Shown here piece after piece: positions 1 to 6,179 of a stretch of DNA of 26,791 nucleotides. The first letter of the stretch is position 1. Each line of letters begins with the position of its first letter. The notes beneath the pieces are model-generated. The model was not told the origin of the DNA and ran no database searches. It worked only from the letters and a program-made list of their open reading frames with translations. The DNA is from CALREA01 sp041674865. Lineage in GTDB: Bacteria; Patescibacteriota; Gracilibacteria; UBA1369; UBA12463. The stretch lies in NCBI GenBank assembly GCA_041674865.1, contig JBAYUX010000012.1, positions 1 through 26,791 on the forward strand, written 5' to 3'. The position numbers and the translations under genes were made by a program.

Positions 1-95
1 ATTGGCTTCTTGTACTTCTTACAAAGTTTCAAAATATCTGCTGATGTTTTGAACATGTAGGACTTTGATGCTTTTGATACTAATGATGTTCCCAT
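1..95 (-). CDS. sdaAA: L-serine dehydratase, iron-sulfur type, alpha subunit (N-terminal fragment)
   Basis: Partial gene cut by the left edge of the window; only about 31 N-terminal codons are visible, from ATG at 95. The residues read M-G-T-S-L-V-S-K-A-S-K-S-Y, then M-F-K-T-S-A-D-I-L-K-L-C-K-K-Y-K-K-P. This matches the usual opening of the alpha chain of two-subunit L-serine ammonia-lyases. That chain carries the 4Fe-4S cluster cysteines and the active site in its later, unseen part. With the beta chain it converts L-serine to pyruvate and ammonia in the cytoplasm. It lies 41 bp downstream of the sdaAB stop on the same strand, the normal order for this pair. No Shine-Dalgarno sequence is evident. 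The call rests on the N-terminal match plus the neighbour. Confidence 0.82.
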   Translation of the reverse strand, partial: MGTSLVSKASKSYMFKTSADILKLCKKYKKP

Positions 96-136
96 AAAAA
101 TCGAGGATGTTAGCGGATAAGATACAAAAAAACTGG

Positions 137-820
137 CTAATGGGCCAGTCTTGTAAGGGAACGAACGAACTCAATACCGGATATTTTTTCTAGCTCGAGA
201 ACTTCGTCGAGCAACAGATGTTTTTTATCAATATTTACAATACTCATCGCGTGCCCATCAAGCTTAATCGTCTGCACATTCGCGATATGATGTTTTCTTT
301 CTATCAAGTAAGCGGCTAGCTCTTCGAGGGACCGATTCGATGCATCATGCGAAACAATAATGGATTTATACTTTCCAGCGATCGCACGAATATCAACATC
401 GAAGTTATTGATCTGACAGATCATCACATTTCCACCACCAATAGACGAACCCGTTACGGTCATCTTCCGCTTTCCTTTTTGCATCACAATTCGCGCTGTA
501 TTTGGATGAAATTTTGGGCCGAGATCGACAATCTGATATTCGTAAGTAATGTGTCGTGCCTTTGCTTCTTTGAAGGCGTCTTTGATGCGCGCATCGCTCG
601 TCTTAAATTTCATGATACCAGCAAGAAGCGCACGATCGGTCGCGTGACCCTTTGTGACGGTTGCAAACGATCCATGAAGCTGAAAAATAACCTTCTCCGG
701 TGTCGTATCGAAGATGGCCTGTGCCAACTGTCCTAGTTTCACGGCTCCAGCTGTATGAGAGCTGCTTGGGCCGACCATGATTGGTCCCGCAATGTCGAAC
801 ACCGAGTAGGTAGTTGGCAT
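137..820 (-). CDS. sdaAB: L-serine dehydratase, iron-sulfur type, beta subunit
   Basis: This is the beta chain of L-serine ammonia-lyase (serine to pyruvate plus ammonia). The N-terminus S-V-F-D-I-A-G-P-I-M-V-G-P-S-S-S-H-T-A-G-A (residues 6-26) is the family hallmark. The middle has the glycine-rich T-G-S-S-I-G-G-G segment, and the last roughly 75 residues look like the ACT-type regulatory domain (I-I-V-S-H-D-A-S-N-R then D-G-H-A-M-S-I-V-N-I-D). The length of 227 residues is normal for a stand-alone beta chain. I chose ATG 820 because homologues start just before S-V-F-D. The frame stays open to an ATG at 898, but that longer start would overlap the upstream RHH gene. It lies 59 bp after that gene and 41 bp before sdaAA, so the three probably form one operon. 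Serine breakdown supplies pyruvate. Confidence 0.93.
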   Translation of the reverse strand: MPTTYSVFDIAGPIMVGPSSSHTAGAVKLGQLAQAIFDTTPEKVIFQLHGSFATVTKGHATDRALLAGIMKFKTSDARIKDAFKEAKARHITYEYQIVDLGPKFHPNTARIVMQKGKRKMTVTGSSIGGGNVMICQINNFDVDIRAIAGKYKSIIVSHDASNRSLEELAAYLIERKHHIANVQTIKLDGHAMSIVNIDKKHLLLDEVLELEKISGIEFVRSLTRLAH

Positions 821-879
821 GTGGATATGAAACCTTGGCGCCAGTGTAGCAGTTTTTTTCGTGGGTGCAAGAAGAGGTG

Positions 880-1107
880 TTATATGTCCTTGCCGCATTT
901 CTGGATATATCGTCTCAATTCAGCATTTTTGCCTCGTTTTTGGATTTCTTTTATTTCCGGACAAGGCTGAGCTCGATTTTCGTGATGTTTATAAAATTTT
1001 ATAAGATAGCGAAAAAATTCTGATCTCGACATACACCCTTCGATATTCATCAGGTCGTCAATTTCATTCAACTGTTTTTCGGATACATTGATGCAAATTT
1101 TTGGCAT
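880..1107 (-). CDS. Ribbon-helix-helix (CopG/MetJ-type) DNA-binding protein
   Basis: A 75-residue protein with a ribbon-helix-helix pattern in its first 40 residues: a short beta strand (K-I-C-I-N-V, residues 3-8), S-E-K-Q-L-N-E-I-D-D-L-M as helix A, then G-C-M-S-R-S-E-F-F-R-Y-L-I-K-F as turn and helix B. The S-R-S-E-F motif is typical of CopG-like repressors. Such proteins bind DNA as dimers through the strand pair, usually at tandem or inverted half-sites. The C-terminal 30 residues are charged and unfamiliar. It is the first gene of a likely operon with sdaAB and sdaAA. Two palindromes lie 78-117 bp upstream of its start, so autoregulation is plausible but inferred. The frame stays open upstream through a Pro-Ala-rich hexamer repeat to a TAA at 1156-1158, but no usual start codon occurs there. 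No partner toxin gene is visible. Confidence 0.75.
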   Translation of the reverse strand: MPKICINVSEKQLNEIDDLMNIEGCMSRSEFFRYLIKFYKHHENRAQPCPEIKEIQKRGKNAELRRYIQKCGKDI

Positions 1108-1155
1108 TGGAATTGGAGTTAAAGCTAGGGTTGGAGCTGGGGCTGGGGCTGGATG
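1108..1155 (-). repeat. Degenerate CCA-rich hexamer repeat in the RHH leader
   Basis: Read on the minus strand towards the RHH start codon, this is a run of about eight hexamers: CCAGCC twice, CCAGCT, CCAACC, CTAGCT, TTAACT, CCAATT, then CCA directly before ATG. It is in frame with the RHH gene (Pro-Ala-like codons) but has no ATG, GTG or TTG start. It is therefore more likely an untranslated, unstructured leader than part of the protein. Confidence 0.55.
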
Positions 1156-1184
1156 TTATAGGTAAAAATCGCGTTATACAGGAG

Positions 1185-1224
1185 TTATTCCACTGAGAAT
1201 AATTTTGTATTCCATCTGGAATAA
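1185..1224. promoter_or_regulatory. Two tandem palindromes, candidate operator for the RHH regulator
   Basis: Two similar 18-bp imperfect palindromes start 22 bp apart: TTATTCCACTGAGAATAA (1185-1202) and GTATTCCATCTGGAATAA (1207-1224). Both fit an ATTCCA-N4-GAAT pattern. The spacing is about two helical turns, so both would face the same side of the DNA. The whole block also forms an extended inverted repeat (1181-1192 with 1217-1228, 11 of 12 pairs). On the minus strand, TATAAC-type -10 candidates follow between it and the RHH gene. Operator function is inferred from geometry and position only. Confidence 0.42.
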
Positions 1225-1319
1225 CTTCTGCCAAATGAACTTTTTGAACACACAAAGTACCGCGCTCTCTAAAAACTAGCACGCCAACCTTACCAATTCT
1301 TAAACTTTTCCTAACATTT

Positions 1320-2123
1320 TTATGAACTTTTTCCGCCTGATGCGTTCAACAATTTAGCCGGATAGAGTTCTCGATAGAGGCAGTCGTTAGGGGCACGCTT
1401 GATTTCACCAGGATTCTCGCGAATATCCCGGCTATCTGCGCTTCCACGGCCAACCCATTTCACTGGCGCTCCGCGAATCACAACAAATGGCACCGATTCG
1501 GCACCTTCTCCTGTTACGAGCGTTGCGGCTGTTGCTAAGCCATCTGCAATATTTTTCTGAGTTACCCGTAAAACTTTTCCACATAAATCCCGCTTGCCTC
1601 GGTAATCCTCCACTCCATAAAATCCGCTATAGCCAAGTGCGACTCCCACAACTCCATTACGAAGCGGCATCACGCATGAGTCAAAAATCAGTATGCCGAT
1701 TTTTTTGAGGCTCGCTTGTTTGGAGCCAAAAAATTTCTTAAAAGTGACGCGCATCTTCTCCGCCGAATCATACGCATCGCGCGGCCACAAAATTGCATGG
1801 CCTTCAGGAACATTCGACTGATCAATTCCGGAATTTGGCGTCAAAATTCCATTCTTCATTGTGAGCATAAAGTCGGCACTACGTGGAGAAATAATCACGT
1901 CTGCTTCTTTTGTAACCAATGAACGGAGGTTTTTTTTCGAACCGCCTTCGGTCGATCCCAAATTCACCAGCCCGCCCTCAGTCAAAGCTACGACCTTCGA
2001 AACAACTGCCACGATATCGCCATCTTGTAGCTTCACTTGTGCCTTTTTGAGACCTTCGGCAAACACTTCGAGGAGTGAGTCCTCTGGATAAATTTTTCTG
2101 GTTTTAATAGGAATTATCTGCAT
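1320..2123 (-). CDS. CofE-like protein (coenzyme F420-0:L-glutamate ligase family)
   Basis: The 267 residues cover the full CofE domain (COG1478/PF01996). Recognisable blocks, in order: D-G-D-I-V-A-V-V-S-K-V-V-A-L-T-E-G (near residues 35-51), N-S-G-I-D-Q-S-N with W-P-R-D-x-x-D-S-A, then F-D-S-C-V-M-P-L-R-N-G-V-V-G-V-A-L-G. Near the end are E-D-Y-R-G-K-R-D-L-C-G-K and N-I-A-D-G-L-A-T-A-A-T-L-V-T-G-E-G-A-E. The characterised family member adds glutamate to coenzyme F420-0 using GTP and divalent metal. No other F420 gene is seen here, so the true substrate may differ; I call the family, not the reaction. The canonical D-S-x-G-R-P-x-R block reads D-S-C-V-M-P-L-R, a visible divergence in a conserved region. 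It diverges from aroE with only 14 bp between the start codons. Confidence 0.85.
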   Translation of the reverse strand: MQIIPIKTRKIYPEDSLLEVFAEGLKKAQVKLQDGDIVAVVSKVVALTEGGLVNLGSTEGGSKKNLRSLVTKEADVIISPRSADFMLTMKNGILTPNSGIDQSNVPEGHAILWPRDAYDSAEKMRVTFKKFFGSKQASLKKIGILIFDSCVMPLRNGVVGVALGYSGFYGVEDYRGKRDLCGKVLRVTQKNIADGLATAATLVTGEGAESVPFVVIRGAPVKWVGRGSADSRDIRENPGEIKRAPNDCLYRELYPAKLLNASGGKSS

Positions 2124-2131
2124 GATACACT
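2123..2131 (+). promoter_or_regulatory. Extended -10 element of aroE
   Basis: TGATACACT is an extended -10 (TGn plus TACACT at 2126-2131). Exactly 6 nt separate it from the aroE ATG at 2138, so transcription would start at or next to the A of ATG. It lies inside the 14-bp gap to the divergent cofE-like gene and touches that gene's start codon. Confidence 0.55.
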
Positions 2132-2137
2132 CGCATT

Positions 2138-3055
2138 ATGCAGCGCTTCGGCATTATTGCCAATCCAGTATCGCACAGCTTGTCTCCGAAATTATATTCG
2201 GCAGCTTTCGAGAAGTACCACATCGACGCGACTTTTGAGCCAATTCTTCTTCAAGAATCGGAGCTTGAGGGGTTTTTACAGGCAATGCGGAAGGGTGACT
2301 CGAACGCTCATGGTGGCGCTTTCGATGGACTGGCGGTTTCTCATCCTTTCAAGGAACCTTGCCTCAAGCTTATGGACGAAGTTGATCCTGTCGCTCAAGC
2401 AATTGGCGCGATCAATACGATCAAGCGAGTGGCAGATCCTGCGCACCCAGAAACCGGCGCGCGTCTCATTGGTTACAACACCGATTGGTGTGGCGTCGAA
2501 AAAAGTATCGACGTTGCTCTCGCGCAAAGTCGCAAACCGATCGCTTCATTGAAATGGAAACGGATTCTTGTTCTTGGGGCTGGTGGTGTAGCGCGAAGTG
2601 CGATCTATTCTTTCACAAAAGCTGGTGCTCACGTTTTTATTTGTAATCGCACGGAAGAAAAAGGCCGAAAGCTTGCCGAGAAGTTTGGTGGTGAATATAT
2701 TTCACCGTCGATATTTCAATATCACGAAGATTCACATGAAGTCTCTCACGAGAATTCTCCCGAAATTTTTGATCTTATTTTTCAGGGAACATCACTTGGC
2801 ATGAATGGTAACGCAATAACACAAGACATCTCTCCTCTTCCGATTTCTTTTTGGGAGGAACACGGTAACGGCATTGCGATTGAATCTATTTATCATCCGC
2901 GCATGACGCGTTTTTTGCGAGAAGCGGATCGTGCAGGCTGGAATATCGTCGTTGCAGACCATCTTTTTATCGGTCAGGCGATGAAACAGTTCGAAATTCT
3001 TACTGGAATTGCTCCTGACGAAAACTTTTTTCAGTCGATTTTGGCTGACTTTTAA
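2138..3055 (+). CDS. aroE: Shikimate dehydrogenase
   Basis: Catalyses the NADPH-dependent reduction of 3-dehydroshikimate to shikimate in the chorismate pathway. The 305 residues show the shikimate-binding N-terminal domain: N-P-V-S-H-S-L-S-P at 9-17 supplies the two serines that bind the carboxylate. G-L-A-V-S-H-P-F-K at 64-72 ends in the catalytic lysine K72. G-A-I-N-T-I gives N93, and G-Y-N-T-D-W gives the catalytic-partner aspartate D116. The Rossmann domain has G-A-G-G-V-A-R-S at 147-154 and an N-R-T-E-E-K-G segment that fits NADPH. The usual G-x-N-V-T-x-P-x-K block has A and S in place of the N and T, but the lysine is kept. The protein is slightly longer than the usual 270-290 residues because of acidic insertions near residues 105 and 200. 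No other shikimate gene is in the window. Confidence 0.95.
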   Translation: MQRFGIIANPVSHSLSPKLYSAAFEKYHIDATFEPILLQESELEGFLQAMRKGDSNAHGGAFDGLAVSHPFKEPCLKLMDEVDPVAQAIGAINTIKRVADPAHPETGARLIGYNTDWCGVEKSIDVALAQSRKPIASLKWKRILVLGAGGVARSAIYSFTKAGAHVFICNRTEEKGRKLAEKFGGEYISPSIFQYHEDSHEVSHENSPEIFDLIFQGTSLGMNGNAITQDISPLPISFWEEHGNGIAIESIYHPRMTRFLREADRAGWNIVVADHLFIGQAMKQFEILTGIAPDENFFQSILADF

Positions 3056-3118
3056 GGGTCTATCGAAGCTGAAATTCTAAGACAAACCATAACTGTACAT
3101 TACGTACATGTTAGAAAT

Positions 3119-3147
3119 TTGACGATCACCATGCGTACGGATATAGT
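3119..3147 (+). promoter_or_regulatory. Sigma70-type promoter in the gap after aroE
   Basis: TTGACG (3119-3124) and TATAGT (3142-3147) are separated by 17 bp, the ideal spacing. The same -35 hexamer is used at lexA. The predicted start is near 3154. No reading frame of note follows, only the terminator at 3657. A second, weaker pair, TTGACA (3172-3177) and TAGAAC (3194-3199) with 16 bp between, lies just downstream. Confidence 0.55.
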
Positions 3148-3153
3148 GATGTG

Positions 3154-3687
3154 AATCATCCACCTAGTCCATTGACACACCGGCCGCAAGACGTAGAACT
3201 TCAAACAGAAACTTCTACACCCTATCTTTCCTAAACAGGGACGGACAGGGGAATACTGATCCTCAAAATACTTCAAAGATGATCGACACTCAAATATGGT
3301 GCCTTTCACCTCAAAACAAAAATCAAACCAAAACCTTATACAAACATAAAATATTTTTATCCTCGCGAAAGGTTATTAAAAAATTTATGCCCTTTGCCCT
3401 AGAAAAGCTACAAGGTTCTTAGGTTCGTATTCCTCTATCTGTCTTTGCTTGGGCCTGTCCCCTCGGGGATACCTCGATACACTTCTGGTTGTACGCAATC
3501 TCACTTTATATTCGAGAATGTCGTACACGTCTACAGAGAGTCACAAGGCGGTGACTATAAAATAAATGACCAGGCCATCAGCTTAGACTAAAAACCAATA
3601 CAAAAGTTCCTCAGCTAACAAACACAAAATTTTTCGTTTGCTGATAGGCAACTTCCCCCTCACCATTTACTTGGTGAGGGTTTTTTT
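3154..3687 (+). ncRNA. Candidate non-coding RNA gene, unidentified
   Basis: The 644-bp gap between aroE and the TraB-like gene contains a promoter (3119-3147) and a strong intrinsic terminator (3657-3687) on the plus strand. No credible protein-coding frame lies between them. Several hairpins can be drawn: GTAGAA with TTCTAC (3193-3217 region), AGTCAC-aaggcg-GTGACT (about 3539-3556), and a long bulged stem at 3606-3652 whose arms read GTTCCTCAGC...AAAC and GTTTGCTGATAGGCAAC. The predicted length of about 530 nt is larger than 6S or 4.5S RNA. I looked for RNase P and tmRNA signatures and found none that are convincing. Boundaries are inferred from the promoter and terminator. Confidence 0.35.
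3657..3687 (+). terminator. Intrinsic terminator
   Basis: Perfect 8-bp stem CCCTCACC/GGTGAGGG (3657-3664 with 3673-3680), an 8-nt loop and a run of seven T (3681-3687) on the plus strand. It would end transcripts from aroE or from the candidate RNA gene before the opposing TraB-like gene. Confidence 0.85.
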
Positions 3688-3699
3688 GGATGGTGATTT

Positions 3700-4398
3700 T
3701 TATTTAATAGTAGTAAATATTCGGTTCGGTTTCAGATCGCGTACATTTCCGTAGAATGTCACATGGTTAGGAAAACCGTTCATAATATGAATATTTCCTG
3801 CAATTGCTACAACATGTCCTTTTGGATTTTTCATAACTGCTGCGCGGCATTTCTCCGCCATAATTACTTCTCTGTCTTTACCTTGAAAATATCTATCCTC
3901 GTCCGCAATACCTCCATTAACTGGCCAAATCCGATCAGGTAGTGCCAACATTTGCTGGGCAATGCGTGCATGATGCTCGATTCGCTTTTGGTTTTGCGCT
4001 TTATACTCCTCAATCATCCCTGGTCCGCCTGCTTTAACTTGCGCTATGAAGTCCGCGCACGCCTCATGATGTCTTCTTTTTTCTTCTTCTGTCATCGGTG
4101 CAATATCATCATAATATTCCACCGGAACTTTGTGTTGCTTACCATATCTTTTTGCAACTCTTCCCTCATAATCTCTCACGTCAAACAATTGTTCAATCTC
4201 TTGTCTTATCGCATAATGCAAACCTATTTCATGCATTCTACGTTTCACTTCTCTGTTAATTTCAATGATGCTTTTAGAATTCGCCTCCGATCCTTCAATC
4301 AGGATATGCGAAGGTTCCAGCTTCTTGAGTCGACGGTCCAAAACCCGTTCTCCCTCCAAGTCGTCATGATCTGTGCCAATTAATGTTAGCTTTGCCAT
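3700..4398 (-). CDS. TraB/PrgY/TIKI-superfamily protein
   Basis: A 232-residue protein with the spaced motifs of the TIKI/TraB/PrgY fold: G-T-D-H at residues 8-11 after a first beta strand (K-L-T-L-I), I-L-I-E-G with E35, and near the C-terminus V-V-A-I-A-G-N-I-H-I with H204. Between them is a mostly charged helical region rich in Lys, Arg, Glu and His. Family members with these His and Glu residues are proposed metalloproteases or pheromone-shutdown proteins; the activity here is unknown. Unlike many TraB proteins it has no membrane segment or signal peptide, so it is probably cytoplasmic. It has its own consensus promoter at 4422-4449 and lies 72 bp downstream of lspA on the same strand. 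Confidence 0.65.
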   Translation of the reverse strand: MAKLTLIGTDHDDLEGERVLDRRLKKLEPSHILIEGSEANSKSIIEINREVKRRMHEIGLHYAIRQEIEQLFDVRDYEGRVAKRYGKQHKVPVEYYDDIAPMTEEEKRRHHEACADFIAQVKAGGPGMIEEYKAQNQKRIEHHARIAQQMLALPDRIWPVNGGIADEDRYFQGKDREVIMAEKCRAAVMKNPKGHVVAIAGNIHIMNGFPNHVTFYGNVRDLKPNRIFTTIK

Positions 4399-4421
4399 GG
4401 GTAATATAAAAGATGGGTGGG

Positions 4422-4449
4422 ATTATATCTCACCATCACCAGCTGTCAA
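4422..4449 (-). promoter_or_regulatory. Promoter of the TraB-like gene
   Basis: On the minus strand, TTGACA (4449-4444) and TATAAT (4427-4422) are both perfect consensus hexamers, separated by 16 bp. The predicted start near 4415 gives a leader of about 17 nt without a Shine-Dalgarno sequence. The promoter lies entirely in the gap after lspA. Confidence 0.75.
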
Positions 4450-4470
4450 CTTTGACTTAGAACCTCATCA

Positions 4471-4926
4471 TTATCGCTTCTCAAGAACCCCATACCACAA
4501 GATCAAAATCCCAATGCCAATCGTAATCGCCGCGTCTGCAATATTAAACACTGGGAATTTCCAGATGGAAATAAAATCTATAACGTAACCGAACCGGAAG
4601 CGGTCGATGAGATTGCCAGCTGTACCGCCGATGATGAGACCGATGGCTGTGAGGGCGAGAGGTTTAGTGAGGTCGAGTTCTTTTTTCAGATAAAATGCAC
4701 CGAAGAGAATGAGAAGTAACACGAGTGGAACGATGACAATCGTCGGAAGCGGAATGCTAAATGCGATGCCTTCGTTTTTGAAAAGCATCATTTGAACATA
4801 ACCCGGAATTATTTCTATTGGGAGTTTTGTGCTGCTCGTGATTGTGGATTTAACGAGCTGATCAATAATTGTCGTTACTGATGCAATTTCCGTAAACCAT
4901 ATGAGTCGTTTTGTTGCGGTAGTCAT
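4471..4926 (-). CDS. lspA: Signal peptidase II (prolipoprotein signal peptidase)
   Basis: Aspartic membrane protease that removes the signal peptide from lipid-modified prolipoproteins. The 151 residues form four hydrophobic segments (about 8-28, 60-80, 89-107, 130-147). The conserved D22, the F-K-N-E-G-I-A-F-S block (49-57), G-G-T-A-G-N-L-I-D-R (100-109) and the two catalytic aspartates D117 (V-I-D-F) and D131 (F-N-I-A-D) are all present. The length is typical. An extended -10 (TGGTACAAT) ends 6 nt before ATG, suggesting a leaderless mRNA. The gene is divergent from ftsW. A plausible substrate in the same window is the lipoprotein at 14239. Confidence 0.95.
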   Translation of the reverse strand: MTTATKRLIWFTEIASVTTIIDQLVKSTITSSTKLPIEIIPGYVQMMLFKNEGIAFSIPLPTIVIVPLVLLLILFGAFYLKKELDLTKPLALTAIGLIIGGTAGNLIDRFRFGYVIDFISIWKFPVFNIADAAITIGIGILILWYGVLEKR

Positions 4927-4932
4927 GGTTGT

Positions 4933-4941
4933 ATTGTACCA
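4933..4941 (-). promoter_or_regulatory. Extended -10 element of lspA
   Basis: Minus-strand TGGTACAAT combines TGn with TACAAT. The last T is followed by six bases (acaacc) and then ATG. There is no good -35, which an extended -10 can compensate for. Confidence 0.55.
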
Positions 4942-4982
4942 TACAGGCCACTATCGTATGCACTTTTTGTTGCGAAATTTTC

Positions 4983-6179
4983 ATGGAAAATACCAATAAG
5001 CCCGATTATCAGCTCCTCATTTTTACTGGCATTCTTCTTGTGATTGGGCTGATCATGATCACAAGCATTGGTGTTCCGAAGTCGATCCAGATCTCTGCGC
5101 CGCATATCTTGTATCCGAGTTGTGATGATGCGAACGTTGATTGTTATTTGTTGTTCAAGCGCCATCTGACTCGTATGATTATTGGTGTCATTGCGATGTT
5201 TGTTGTGGCGAAATTTCATTACAAATTATGGGAGAGGCTTTCTGTTTGGCTGTTTGGCGGTGCAATTGCTTTATTGATCGTGGTTTTGATTTTGGGTTCG
5301 GCGTTCAATACGTTTGCGACAAGCTGGCTTACTATTTTCAACACTTCGCTGCAGCCGACGGAGTTCGCAAAACTGGCGCTGATATTTTATCTCGCACACT
5401 GGTTTGAGGTGCGGCGGGCTGATATTGGAAATTTTCAGTATGGGTTTATACCGTTTTGTGTGATTACGGGAGGATTCTTGCTGCCGATTTTGGCGCAACC
5501 AGACTTGGGAAGTGCGTTTGTTATTACAGCTGTTGCGGTGGGAATTTATTTCGCCGCCGGCGCAAAAATGCGACATCTTGCCATTGGTTTCTCGGCGGCG
5601 ATCATCTTTTCCATGCTCGTCATCCTTGGTTCGACACACGTTCGAGAACGTTTCACGGCCTTCGTAAGTTCATCAGCAGATTGTCGTGAAGACTTCTGTT
5701 GGCAATCAGAACAGGCGACGATTGCTGTTGGTAGTGGTGGATTTTTTGGACGAGGTCTTGCGCAAGGTGTTCAAAAATCATATTGGCTTCCACAGGCATC
5801 TGATGATTTTATCTTTGCTGCCTCAGCTGAAGAGCTCGGTTTTATTCGTACAGCTCTCCTTGTTTTACTCTATGGCTTGATCGCCTATCGTGGGTTTATT
5901 ATTGCCCAAGGAGCCCCAAGTGGGTTTGCTCAGCTTACGGCGGTCGGCATAACCCTCTGGATTACTTTCCAAGCTTTCATTAATATAGGTGTAAACACCG
6001 ACCTCTTTCCTGTAACGGGCATTACCTTGCCATTTATTAGTTACGGAGGATCGTCGCTCATTGCGACACTGATCGGTGTTGGAGTTCTCCTGAATATTTC
6101 TAAATACAGTTCAAATGCGGGTAGTTTTAACAGGAGGAGGCACAGCGGGGCACGTCCTGCCCAATATCGCCGTTATTGA
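4983..6179 (+). CDS. ftsW: SEDS-family peptidoglycan polymerase, FtsW type
   Basis: Polytopic membrane glycosyltransferase that polymerises lipid II, in FtsW's case at the division site with a partner transpeptidase. The 398 residues contain about ten hydrophobic segments. SEDS hallmarks are A-Q-P-D-L-G-S-A, Q-A-T-I-A-V-G-S-G-G-F-F-G-R-G and, near the end, G-I-T-L-P-F-I-S-Y-G-G-S-S. FtsW rather than RodA is inferred from the adjoining murG. I chose ATG 4983; an upstream in-frame TTG at 4929 would add 18 unlikely Cys-rich residues. Two cysteine pairs, C47/C54 and C234/C239, fall in loops predicted to face outside. The second is in the large loop that normally holds the catalytic aspartate, where the usual W-x-D-P text is not found. 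The 3' end overlaps murG by 65 bp. Confidence 0.9.
   Translation: MENTNKPDYQLLIFTGILLVIGLIMITSIGVPKSIQISAPHILYPSCDDANVDCYLLFKRHLTRMIIGVIAMFVVAKFHYKLWERLSVWLFGGAIALLIVVLILGSAFNTFATSWLTIFNTSLQPTEFAKLALIFYLAHWFEVRRADIGNFQYGFIPFCVITGGFLLPILAQPDLGSAFVITAVAVGIYFAAGAKMRHLAIGFSAAIIFSMLVILGSTHVRERFTAFVSSSADCREDFCWQSEQATIAVGSGGFFGRGLAQGVQKSYWLPQASDDFIFAASAEELGFIRTALLVLLYGLIAYRGFIIAQGAPSGFAQLTAVGITLWITFQAFINIGVNTDLFPVTGITLPFISYGGSSLIATLIGVGVLLNISKYSSNAGSFNRRRHSGARPAQYRRY

Noticed and set aside
880..1107. RHH protein as antitoxin of a toxin-antitoxin pair
   Set aside because: No small toxin-like gene adjoins it; the downstream neighbour is serine dehydratase.
1064..1282. Minus-strand 72-codon frame over the palindromes and hexamer repeat
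   Set aside because: It overlaps the RHH gene in another frame, has low-complexity Ser/Asn content from the repeat and no family likeness.
3154..3687. RNase P RNA, tmRNA, 6S or SRP RNA
   Set aside because: Fragments such as ATAAATGACC and AGCTTAGAC recall RNase P, but the GAGGAAAGTC core and its pairing partner are missing. No tRNA-like T arm, CCA end or tag frame ending in Ala-Ala was found for tmRNA, and no SRP tetraloop region was seen. Left as unidentified.
4929..4982. TTG start for ftsW adding 18 residues
   Set aside because: The added residues are Cys-rich and unlike SEDS N-termini; ATG 4983 directly precedes a normal first helix region.
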